A stretch of 64,000 nt of DNA from positions 310,001 through 374,000 of the forward strand of contig NC_026736.1 of assembly GCF_000210295.1 (NCBI RefSeq). Direction: 5' to 3'. The translations under genes and the position numbers were made by a program. Positions 10,360 through 19,362 of the stretch are shown one piece after another (position 1 is the stretch's first letter; each line of letters starts with the position of its first letter). The notes beneath the pieces are model-generated. The model searched no databases. It had not been told where the DNA came from and was given only the letters and a program-made list of their open reading frames with translations. The DNA comes from Trypanosoma brucei gambiense DAL972 (taxonomy: Eukaryota > Euglenozoa > Kinetoplastea > Trypanosomatida > Trypanosomatidae).

Positions 10360-11268
10360 TTATGTTGACCTTCTAGCAACTGTTGAAGTAATGATGTACC
10401 AACCGGCGATACCCCCGCAATAGGCACCGCCGTACACCAAACGTTTAAGCCATGTTTGCTCTTGGAGAAAGTCAAAAGTTGGAGGTCCAATAAAGTTGCA
10501 GAGTGCATGAGTGACTATAGTGGAAGGTAAGTTCCTCTTTCCAACAACAACATAGCAATACCCGGTGAGCAAACCACAGGCAAATGTGCAGAGGTACAAA
10601 CCAGGAAGTTTTTTTGCTGCACGTCTCCAGCACACTAGTTTTTTCCTGGGTTGAGGCTCATTATTTCCCATTATATAACGATATTCCCAAGCCACAGAGG
10701 GAAAGATATGGTGCGTGTGTGATACAGCAAACAGTACTGACGATATGACTATAGATGACGTCACGGACCGTCGCTGAAGTAATATTTGAAGAAGCAGTGC
10801 GCGGAAAAAAATTTCTTCACCTGTTGGACAAATCACATTGTCTCGAAGAAAAATTTCATCCGCGTCCTGTTGAAATAGAGCGATTCCCTTCTCTAACAGG
10901 GTTCCACTGAAGAGCGCGAGTGTGGCCAAGGCGGTGGATACAGTAACGTGAAGGGCTCGCAACACATTGCCCTCTTGACAAAACAAAAAGTGGATTACAG
11001 CACTGGGACCAACAGATGTTTTATCGCGTGCTTCCTTGAAGAGAAGATACTCCAACAGCAGCCAACTAACAGCAGTGGATCCAACAAAAGAAATAAGTCG
11101 CCTTCGAAATGTTGAGGGATCATTCCGGTCCAAATGTTCCGGCCCGCACTCCCATGCCTTTTCGATATCTTTCATGCAGAGAAGGGCAAAAGTCCGCTCC
11201 TTCCGCCATAAAAAGATGGTCCCAACAAACCCACCACAAAGAAGAGCGCAGATGCCGACATCACTCAT
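10360..11268 (-). CDS. RCE1: CAAX prenyl protease 2 (Rce1)
   Basis: The 302-residue multi-span membrane protein carries all three signature motifs of the Rce1/ABI (CPBP) family: EE...R (Glu151, Glu152, Arg156, context CPTGEEIFFRA), F...H (Phe180, His184, context FAVSHTHHIF) and H...N (His254, Asn258, context HALCNFIGPP). These residues form the active site of the glutamate-dependent endoprotease that removes the -AAX tripeptide from farnesylated or geranylgeranylated proteins such as Ras- and Rab-like GTPases, at the ER membrane. Length matches the eukaryotic family (about 300). The start is an ATG. A T10A8 palindrome lies about 55 bases upstream of the start and interrupts the natural pyrimidine tract there. 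Confidence 0.9.
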   Translation of the reverse strand: MSDVGICALLCGGFVGTIFLWRKERTFALLCMKDIEKAWECGPEHLDRNDPSTFRRRLISFVGSTAVSWLLLEYLLFKEARDKTSVGPSAVIHFLFCQEGNVLRALHVTVSTALATLALFSGTLLEKGIALFQQDADEIFLRDNVICPTGEEIFFRALLLQILLQRRSVTSSIVISSVLFAVSHTHHIFPSVAWEYRYIMGNNEPQPRKKLVCWRRAAKKLPGLYLCTFACGLLTGYCYVVVGKRNLPSTIVTHALCNFIGPPTFDFLQEQTWLKRLVYGGAYCGGIAGWYIITSTVARRST

Positions 11269-12479
11269 CTATTGAAAACGTCCCCACAGTGCCAACGTGC
11301 ACAATTTCTATGTACAGTTTCTTTTTTTTTTAAAAAAAAGAAAGAAAGGTATGAATAACTCCGCTGAAGGGAATAATGGTTGTCACATAGGAATTCAGGC
11401 GACCAGAAGCAAACTGAATTGCGATGAAAAGAAGCGTACCTAAAAGGGGGAAAAACGGCACCCAAGAAAAATCCGCCCCGTACACGAAAGGAACTAATGG
11501 AAACCTCATGAGTGAGTGGTGTTCATTTAAAACTTCCTCCAGGGACGGTCACATCACTCAGATGGAAGAAGACACAAGTTGGATAAAAACCCGCTTAGCG
11601 GCCATGCGAACAAATGACATCAGCACCTGCCGCTTTGTTGCACACGATTCATACGTGCATCTTTAGCAGCGAGCTAACGAAAGAAATATAGGAAGTCTGA
11701 TATTAGTCGGAAATCATGCATCAAACACAGAAATTTTGGCTTCCCATCCATCCCATTTGTGTGTGGAGAGCCGCACTCGTTGCGCCACAGTTTATGCGGT
11801 GGGAAGGGGGAAATGGTTCTTTATTTTTTTTTTTAAAAGTAAAAAGTCATTTCTTGTGTCTCAGGCATCACGAGACAGAAATTCATCATTCGTGATGATG
11901 CAACAAAAAATTTTATGCACTGTTAACTTCACACTTGTCATCGTAGGCTTTATAATGCACATCACAGTTCTCTACAGAAATACTTTGCTATTTGTTGTGG
12001 TACCAAGGTTAAAGAAAAAAAGAATGAAGCACCAGTTTAGTAGTCAGTACTGAAGCTAATAGCAGACACGGAGGGGGGAAAAAAAAGGAAAATGCCACAC
12101 GACTTGCGGTACACATACACGAGTAAACGCACACAATTATATTTGCAGGTAAAATAAAAGCGTACGTGAGGGGAGCGTTGCCGGTCGCAGATATGATTAA
12201 TGAAGAAGCAACACACCTTTTTATCACTAATGTCAGAACGACTAGATATGTGCGGCGTTATGTGTATATAATGGCAACCATAATAAAAAGTAACGAATCG
12301 CAATATTAAACTACACAGAAGATATTCACAGTTCCACTTCGAACTGCTGCCCGGTGTGTCGGCAGTCAGGGAATTTTTTTTTTCCGTTAAGAAAAAAAAA
12401 AGAAAACCAAATAAAAATAAATGCATTCCCACATCATCCTATTTGAACAAATCAAGACAAAAAAAAAGAAAAAAGAACA
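11269..12479. other. Intergenic with T10A8 palindrome
   Basis: This 1.2 kb spacer lies between Rce1 and the Rab3GAP gene. At 11322-11339 ten T are followed directly by eight A, a perfect inverted repeat. Further T/A-runs lie at 11824-11838 and 12367-12400. No plausible gene was seen; it is presumably the 3' UTR of the Rab3GAP mRNA plus the processing region for Rce1. Confidence 0.45.
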
Positions 12480-15400
12480 CTAAAGTACTTCCTCGGCCAG
12501 CGTTAGTGCAACGCGGAAAGTCCCTCCCTCGTCTGTTTCTGCGATCATTTGCTGAAAACACGGTGTTGTATTTAATGGGCGCTCTGCCATACACGTGGCG
12601 CGGAGGTATGTCGAAATGGGCGAGCGCTCATCTTCTGAAAAACGCTCAAAGACACGACACCGATGCCATACATCCCATCGGAGCGAGCCGGTACGCAAGC
12701 GAAGAGAAGTTAACGTACTGTCGCTGTTTTTTGGTACCTGTGGTGATGAGAGCGCTGCAATAAATTCCCTTAAAGCCTCATGATCAGCCTCTTCCGTGAC
12801 AGCTCCTCTCGTCACTGGAGATGTTAACATCTGACAATTGACGTCAAGCGTACAAAGCGTTCGCTCGATGGCTATGGCCACGCATACGCTAGTCTCAATC
12901 TCCTCAACTCGGCGTATTGCTGTGCTGTATGTCGTTTGAAGAGTCTCAACATTAGAAAATAGCGGGTCGCTGTAAAACAAGTCCTTTATGCTGCTCGTAA
13001 CTTCCTCCGATTTCTGCATAACATAAGCCGCAATCGCTTCGTTGGTTTCAACGTGGCGATGGGAAAGTAAAGGATGGAGGGCGTTACTGAAATTGGCTTG
13101 CACTGTCTCCAAGAGGAGCATATCTAGTTGTAACTCGCTTTCCATCCAGTTCACGACATCATGTGCCTGCTCTTCCGGCACAAACAACTGCTCAATAATC
13201 TCCTCTGGGGAACGGGGGGCGGCCTGCTCCCACAATAGCCACCATGTATTGTCCTCACGGCGTTGCATCCGTTCAGAGAGATAAGCACTGTCATTTATAT
13301 CAACCTCAAAGTCGGGTTTAGTTGGACCACCAGTTCCAGTGGTTCCAGTGGCGGGTGAATGTGGCGGAGAAACAAAGTCACGCGGGCTGTACCAATGAAC
13401 AAAATCAGCAAAGCGGACCACCCGTCCCTCATGGGATCGATTTACATAAAGAAATAAACACATGTCGTTGAACAGCCCCTCGTTGAGTACCAAACTGGGA
13501 CTATGCTGAGAAGAGGAAGCAGAGTGCGAGTGTGGATCACGTTCCTCCTGACCCTTTGCGAGTAAGATATCAGTTGTATATGGAGGAACAGGAAGGGGTT
13601 GCGGTTCCACAAGCACCTCACCATTTGTAATAAGTCTTTTGACCCTTTTTGTACAATGTCCATAAAATTCACTATCATTTGAGCGGTGAATCACGTCTTC
13701 CACACCATCTTGCGACCCATCCAATTTTGGTGAACCTTGTTCTTTTGCGGAACCCCATTCGTCCTGTGCGGGCTGATCAGCAGGCACAGTTGCGTTTTTC
13801 TCTAGCATCCGCCTGGAACATATGACAAGCAACTGCATCTTTTGTATGATCAAAGGCATTCCGTGATTAATTTCATCCACACCTGGTATGCCAATGGTGG
13901 CAATTAGTTTCTGCAGTGACCCCTTCCTGTCCTCGCTGTCGTCAAGAAGGGCTTTTAGACGCTGCACAATAACTTTCCACAAGGCACGCACACCATCAAT
14001 ATCGTGTACATCACGTGCGCAGGCACATGCAAAGCGACATAATAATGAACCGGGGTAGTAGACATTGCGGACATCCGATTTGAATTCTCCCTTACATGCA
14101 GGAAACATTGCCAGCGGACTGACGGGTGAGTTACGGTCCTTCCACATACCTCCGCAGCGGTCCATGATATCATCCGCCAAACCAATTATATCGTCCGTAA
14201 TATTTGGAGAGTTTTCCGATCCACTACCCTGAGAAATGTATTGCATTACTGTTTCATAGTACTTTGAGAGATACTTACAAGATGCGTGATTCAAGTCGGA
14301 TTCATCTTTGGGAATTGCTACGGCTGTAATATTTAACTTGTCTTCCAACATATATTTGGCTTCAGGTGTGAATGGGTTCAAGTTGGAGGCGCGCGCTCCG
14401 TCGTCCCGCGCTTCCGTATCCCGCAACTGATTCCACTGAAACGTGAAATAAATTCCACGTAATGGTGCGGTCCCTGTGCCAAAAGGGAAAGTCGTTCGCA
14501 TAGTGGACGGGAGAATATTATCGTTTTCATTGTCCAGTGCAGCACCCCACGACAACGCAAGCTCACCATGACGTATGTCACTGGACGTGATCCGGGGTAG
14601 TGCGGGATTCATGGAAAAGCGGCGAGGCGGCATCAACTTAAACTTACGTTGAAGCGACACACAAATGCCTTCAAATGTATCCCTTCGCACGCGGCTTTGT
14701 TTCCCAAGGTGTAGTTGGAAAACATCAAGGCAATCAATTACTCTCCTACAGCAATCGGGAGTGCTCGGGTACGCGGTGCAACAAAAGCGACACTTCACCA
14801 CCAGATGAACAAAAAGTTGGTGCAATGTGGCATGTGTGGTATCCAACGCAGCGCCCCCGTTGCTAGTGAACGCATCCACCAATGCAGGCGGTGCCACTCC
14901 CATAAATGTCAATTGCGACGGATCACCGACAGCAACAAAGCAAGGTACTGTTCCATTTGCATAATAAAAAGGCGATGTGAGACTCAGTGGGTCACGCTCA
15001 AAGTAAAGTGAAAATGAGACACGCATAGCGCGACTCACAGCGCAGACAAGGAGAGAAAGGTAAAAGGACGATTCGCTGTAACTGTGATGTAAAGATGTGG
15101 CCGTATTCCGCACTAAAAAAAACACAGGAACTGCAAATAGGCGAACGATCGGGTGTTGTTGTTGTTGTTGCTGCTCAAAATTATGGACGTGAATTTCAAC
15201 CATAATCTCCTCCCCATCATTGTCACTCCAAGCTTCACGAGCACTCCTGCGGTTGATGGTGAAGCGCCGACCCAACACCATCTCCCTGTTGTCATCATCA
15301 TTATCAGTTCCACGTGTGCATCTGGTCTTCCCTTCACCCACCGCATTCGTAGTCAAGGCAAACCGTTGCAATTCGGGATGCGTGCGGAATTCCATTATAA

Positions 15401-15509
15401 TGTACTGTTCCATCTCTTTAACAACTTCCTCAAAGAATGTATTGCAGGAATAATCTTCTATTTCTAAAGGAATCTCCTCTTCAACATCCGCTAATTCCAT
15501 TGAACTCAT
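12480..15509 (-). CDS. Rab3 GTPase-activating protein, catalytic subunit
   Basis: The 1009-residue protein is close to the length of human RAB3GAP1 (981). The C-terminal third matches that family: DFVHWYSPRDF (704-712), then LSERM, a Trp-containing segment, and an acidic helical run resembling the human EAEKVLHYL region. The middle (about 485-575) matches the conserved block in which a small-residue/Cys helix, a LW..v motif and IPG...QKMQLL...R occur in order. The WYSPRD arginine (Arg710) probably corresponds to the catalytic arginine of the human enzyme; I am recalling this, not checking it. In animals it pairs with RAB3GAP2 to act on Rab3 and Rab18, in secretion, ER organisation and autophagy. 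A Gln run sits at 113-118. The start is an ATG. A candidate trans-splice acceptor lies at 15686-15687. Confidence 0.8.
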   Translation of the reverse strand: MSSMELADVEEEIPLEIEDYSCNTFFEEVVKEMEQYIIMEFRTHPELQRFALTTNAVGEGKTRCTRGTDNDDDNREMVLGRRFTINRRSAREAWSDNDGEEIMVEIHVHNFEQQQQQQHPIVRLFAVPVFFLVRNTATSLHHSYSESSFYLSLLVCAVSRAMRVSFSLYFERDPLSLTSPFYYANGTVPCFVAVGDPSQLTFMGVAPPALVDAFTSNGGAALDTTHATLHQLFVHLVVKCRFCCTAYPSTPDCCRRVIDCLDVFQLHLGKQSRVRRDTFEGICVSLQRKFKLMPPRRFSMNPALPRITSSDIRHGELALSWGAALDNENDNILPSTMRTTFPFGTGTAPLRGIYFTFQWNQLRDTEARDDGARASNLNPFTPEAKYMLEDKLNITAVAIPKDESDLNHASCKYLSKYYETVMQYISQGSGSENSPNITDDIIGLADDIMDRCGGMWKDRNSPVSPLAMFPACKGEFKSDVRNVYYPGSLLCRFACACARDVHDIDGVRALWKVIVQRLKALLDDSEDRKGSLQKLIATIGIPGVDEINHGMPLIIQKMQLLVICSRRMLEKNATVPADQPAQDEWGSAKEQGSPKLDGSQDGVEDVIHRSNDSEFYGHCTKRVKRLITNGEVLVEPQPLPVPPYTTDILLAKGQEERDPHSHSASSSQHSPSLVLNEGLFNDMCLFLYVNRSHEGRVVRFADFVHWYSPRDFVSPPHSPATGTTGTGGPTKPDFEVDINDSAYLSERMQRREDNTWWLLWEQAAPRSPEEIIEQLFVPEEQAHDVVNWMESELQLDMLLLETVQANFSNALHPLLSHRHVETNEAIAAYVMQKSEEVTSSIKDLFYSDPLFSNVETLQTTYSTAIRRVEEIETSVCVAIAIERTLCTLDVNCQMLTSPVTRGAVTEEADHEALREFIAALSSPQVPKNSDSTLTSLRLRTGSLRWDVWHRCRVFERFSEDERSPISTYLRATCMAERPLNTTPCFQQMIAETDEGGTFRVALTLAEEVL

Positions 15510-15523
15510 ATGGGCAACCGTAA

Positions 15524-15550
15524 ATATATATATATATATATATATATATT
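15524..15550. repeat. (AT)13 microsatellite in Rab3GAP 5' leader
   Basis: A near-perfect AT dinucleotide array ends about 15 bases upstream of the Rab3GAP start codon. It lies between the start and the candidate splice acceptor, so it should be part of the mature 5' UTR. Confidence 0.85.
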
Positions 15551-15685
15551 TACTATAATTGTATTTGGTGTTGTTTTTAAGTATTTTTTTTGTATTCCAC
15601 CCCTTGTTTGTGCGTGTGCGCTAATGGGCGACACAACGCAACGGCAACTTGCCAACACCCCTTCTGTTATTTGATGAAATATACC

Positions 15686-15687
15686 CT
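15686..15687 (-). promoter_or_regulatory. Candidate spliced-leader acceptor AG for Rab3GAP
   Basis: On the minus strand a T-rich tract (about 15709-15735) is followed by ATTATTCTTAG. This is the first AG after a strong polypyrimidine tract upstream of the Rab3GAP ATG, giving a leader of roughly 180 bases. It is inferred from general trypanosome trans-splicing rules. Confidence 0.35.
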
Positions 15688-16447
15688 AAGAATAATGTGC
15701 ACACAGCAAAAGAAAAAGAAAAAAAATATGTACAAGAATCAGCAGTACATGTATGCATATATATATATATATATATATCCCTAAATATACAAACAACATA
15801 TTTGCATGCATATAATTCCTTTAGGCTTTGGGACACGATAAAGAGGGGGAAAAGATACATTCCATATCTAACTCCCATTAAGTTGTCATCCCTTCCCAAA
15901 TCTCAGTTTCCTCATTCTTTTCTTTTCTTGTGTGTCACCTCCCCCTACTCCCAGTAGCGGATGAAGACACAACAGAGGATGAGAAAGGGAAGGGAACAAA
16001 ATGGAAGACATGTCTTTTTTTATTCTTTTCTTTTCTTCTTTCGCACACGCACGCACAGACGCACACACATAAACGCACATACACCTCTGTGTGCTTTTGC
16101 TGAAGGAGTTGTGACGCAGGATCTAAAGCTTCCACTGCTATTGAATGTATCACATCATATTTGTCCTTTCCATTAACCTCCTTGTTCGTTCCTTCCTTTT
16201 ATTTCCATTTTTGTATTCATATTATTTCCTCTGCAACCACACTATTTTCCACAGGTGCACACACACACAAAAAAAAACAGACAGAGACAGAGACAGAGAC
16301 AGAGAGACACCTGCTTCGCCACTTTTATACTCTGCGTCGCAACGCAGTTCCAACCCCACCAAACCACCGTCTATCATACGATTGCCCGCCCGTAATAGCT
16401 TAGAAACAACCTAAAATAAAAATAGTAAAAAGTAAAAAAAAAACAAA

Positions 16448-17593
16448 CTATGAAAAGAACCCCCGAAGACAAAGCGGTTTATAACGTTTCGTCTCGGGAC
16501 ACAGGAAATAGGTTCTCGTGCATGCGTCGCGACTAATGAGCGGTTTGCATCTATCTTCTGAAGTGCACCTCTGTTGTAATGGGGAACCGGCACTACTCAC
16601 GAGCACATTCCGTCGTTCATTTTCCATCTCTACAGAGCTACACACGCCTTCTGTTTCCAACGCGACCGTTGGTGGCGTATTACTATTATTATTGTTATTA
16701 TTATTATTATTGTTGTTGTTGCTATTGTTATTGTTATTCCGCGGAACTGACCCGGATGCCTCCGACTCGGGTGACTCTTTTTCCTCCGTGCCACGTGATG
16801 GAGTCGGTGTTTCAATAAGTGGTGGCGAACCTTCTGCATTCGATGGTGGCGTTATTCTCTCAGCTGAACGGGATGTCGTTCTTCTTCCACGAAACGACCG
16901 AGTCTGCTGCAATTGTAAATCCTGTTCCGTGAGCGTCATAGCGGGTTGTATGGAAGGTTCCGTTCCAATCACTTCCGGTGACGACTTTCCCTCTGAAACT
17001 TTGTTCCTTTCTTCTTCTTTCTTCTGCCCTTCTACGCCGTCCTCCGAATCCGGTGTTGATATGAACCGCAAAACCGATAACCAAAACACCGCTTGAGTCC
17101 CGTCATTTCCCCCCTGCTGAAACTCCGTAGCTGCGTGGCGCATTAGGTTAATTACAATGGAGTTCATTATGGATTTTAGTCGTTCGAAGCGTTGTAGATC
17201 AACATGTTCAGTTAAGTACAGAACTTCCTCTAACATCGCCTTTCCCAAGTCAGCCGTCATTGGCTGAACGCTTAAGGCCTCAGCCACCATCGTATATTGA
17301 GTGGCAGCATCTTTCGACATGGAAAGAATTTCAGGCACACTGCGTAAGTCACGTTTGGCCATATAAACGTTAATGGCACCTCTTAGTGGAGCGCTAAGTT
17401 CGGGATCTTGTCCGACAATATGACGAAGAGGCACTTCGTAGGCTGCAGCAATGGCATCTGCAACACAACGGCATGCAGTGTCATTTAACACGACGTCACC
17501 ATGCATAACATCAATAAAAAGTGCAATCACCTGATGCGAGTTTTGCTTTTGCTGCACGTCCTCGCTCAGCATTAAGCTACAATTCTTTTTCAT
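16448..17593 (-). CDS. Conserved-looking hypothetical protein with poly-Asn tract
   Basis: The ATG-initiated 381-residue product is not recognised. Residues 1-175 look like a folded, mostly helical domain with repeated Leu/Ala/Val helices and no motif I can name. From about 180 the protein is charged and disordered, with an RGRR patch near 235 and Ser/Thr/Pro-rich sequence. An Asn tract (about 288-310) broken by two Ser is encoded by alternating AAT/AAC codons at about 16679-16740. The mixed codons suggest the tract is tolerated at protein level rather than being a raw DNA slippage product. The C-terminus is basic, with several Cys. There is no signal peptide or membrane span. Confidence 0.7.
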   Translation of the reverse strand: MKKNCSLMLSEDVQQKQNSHQVIALFIDVMHGDVVLNDTACRCVADAIAAAYEVPLRHIVGQDPELSAPLRGAINVYMAKRDLRSVPEILSMSKDAATQYTMVAEALSVQPMTADLGKAMLEEVLYLTEHVDLQRFERLKSIMNSIVINLMRHAATEFQQGGNDGTQAVFWLSVLRFISTPDSEDGVEGQKKEEERNKVSEGKSSPEVIGTEPSIQPAMTLTEQDLQLQQTRSFRGRRTTSRSAERITPPSNAEGSPPLIETPTPSRGTEEKESPESEASGSVPRNNNNNSNNNNNNNNNNNNSNTPPTVALETEGVCSSVEMENERRNVLVSSAGSPLQQRCTSEDRCKPLISRDACTRTYFLCPETKRYKPLCLRGFFS

Positions 17594-18282
17594 TCCCCTC
17601 TAATAATACTTCAAATGTAATATTCTTTTTCGTGGGGAAAATCTTCTACCTAACTTTTTTTTTTCAATTTAGTGTGGGAGTTTGGTGCGTTGCCGAACAC
17701 AAAATGTGCTACCAGTGAAATGGCCACCGTTGCAACTTTTTTAAAAAAAAAAAGACGCACACCACACACTCCCTCTTTTTTGTGGCGTGCTCCCGTTGCC
17801 CCCTTCTCCTTTTCTTTTCTTTTTCTTTTTTTTTCCCCCGCCCTCAAACTAACTTTATGTTCGGGATTGTTGTCAAAAACGACCTGTCAAATGTTTTTGT
17901 TTCGTTTTGTGCGTAATATATTTCAGACCTGAAAAAGGTCCGTTGTATTGTTTTTTTTTTAAATAAAAAACTTAAATAGTAAATAAAGGAGAAAACAACA
18001 AATAAATACACTTTGGCTTACCTTATGTGAGTGGGTGCTTCAGAGATGTGTACCTGTTGCAGTCTTACATGGGCATCAACACAACGACAAAAGGTACATG
18101 TTTTAATAAAAAATAAAAAAATAAAATAGAAAGGTAAAGGTAAAGGTAGGAGAAAGAAATTAAAATAATAATTATTATCATTATTATCATAGTAGGAAGG
18201 TGTGGCATATTTGTGTTCTAGGCGTAACGTCACTGAGCTTTTACTACCAGTCACCACACACGCAACTAACAACTTCAGGAAG

Positions 18283-18284
<2 letters not shown>

Positions 18285-18324
<40 letters not shown>
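18285..18324. repeat. (AT)20 microsatellite
   Basis: An uninterrupted AT dinucleotide array of 40 bases, intergenic. It is a likely length-polymorphic site and a cruciform or slippage candidate. Confidence 0.9.
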
Positions 18325-18326
<2 letters not shown>

Positions 18327-19256
18327 TGGTTTTGATACACCAAAAAAACAAAAAAATAAATAAGGGAGAACCGTTCGGGAAAAGAGAGAGAGCGCAAATA
18401 TTTAAAAAGGAAAAGCAAAAAAAAAAAAAAGGAGGAACTCACAAACGAGCAAAAGATGCGGCGAACTAATAATAATAATAATAACACATGCGTCTGAAAT
18501 GGAATGTAAAAAAAAAAAAGAAAGAAGATGGAAAGAATGTGTGTGAACGCGTGACGTTTTCCTCCCAATCGACTGATGAATTCCCCGTATTTGCATAATA
18601 TACAATAAAAAGTACGAAAGTAAACACCACAAAGGGAATATAAGGGCCAATCGTACATGGACCCTCAACAACAATAACAACAACGAAAAAGTGACGTACT
18701 TCACTACTGCGCTCTGTTGAGTTTGTGAGGTCTTTTTTTTTAAAAAAAAAGTATGTGAAGTAAAGCATTCATCAAAATCGTATAAAGGGTGGGAAAACAA
18801 AACAAGAAACGGATAGACTAACTTTTGGCTTATCCATTCAGCGCACTTCTTTTTTATTTATTTATTTATCTCACTCCACTCCATTCCCTTCCCTTCCCTC
18901 CCCTTCGCCACTCACACATATCTACTTTGGGTCAGCCTACCAACACACTCCAGAGCAATAATCAGAGGTGTGTACCATACAGTTATGGGAATCTTTTGAA
19001 CTCATTCTTTTAAAAAAAGTGATTAGTGTTTCACAGAGTAGAAAGGGAAATAAAAAACAAACAACAAAACATCACCGTCACAACCACACTACAAAATATA
19101 CCGCACTTACATACACCTTCCTTCCCTTCCAAGGTTCTGGAATGATATGTGGTGCAGCAGCATCCTGGCTGCGACATAATGCGCTGAGGAGAGCGCCATG
19201 AGTTGGTTGTGTCCAGTGGCACAAAAGAGGTATCGTATGTTTGTACACACTTTAGA

Positions 19257-19259
<3 letters not shown>

Positions 19260-19289
<30 letters not shown>
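19260..19289. repeat. (CAA)10 microsatellite
   Basis: Ten CAA units lie about 75 bases downstream of the kinase stop codon, read as (TTG)10 in the sense of the mRNA. They probably sit in its 3' UTR. Confidence 0.85.
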
Positions 19290-19362
19290 AATTCATTAAA
19301 CTGGGAATGGAAATTAACTTCCGTAATAACAATCCAATTGGATTCTCCCTTTTGTTTCCCTT

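Larger units (their letters stand above)
15510..16447. other. Intergenic / 5' UTR with AT microsatellites
   Basis: This 0.94 kb spacer includes two (AT)n tracts (15524-15550 and 15757-15778), a pyrimidine tract on the minus strand at about 15709-15730, and a GACAGA repeat near 16280-16306. No gene was seen. Confidence 0.45.
17594..19362. other. Long low-complexity intergenic stretch
   Basis: This 1.77 kb spacer has no convincing gene. It holds a 40-bp AT array (18285-18324), (TAA)n at about 18468-18484, A-runs, a T6A11 junction (17737-17753) and a T9A9 palindrome (18733-18750), and a CAA array (19260-19289). It is expected to hold the 3' UTR of the Iks1-like kinase mRNA. Confidence 0.5.

Noticed and set aside
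18285..18324. AT arrays considered as centromere or origin repeats
   Set aside because: They are simple microsatellites of at most about 40 bases scattered through the window, not long tandem arrays.
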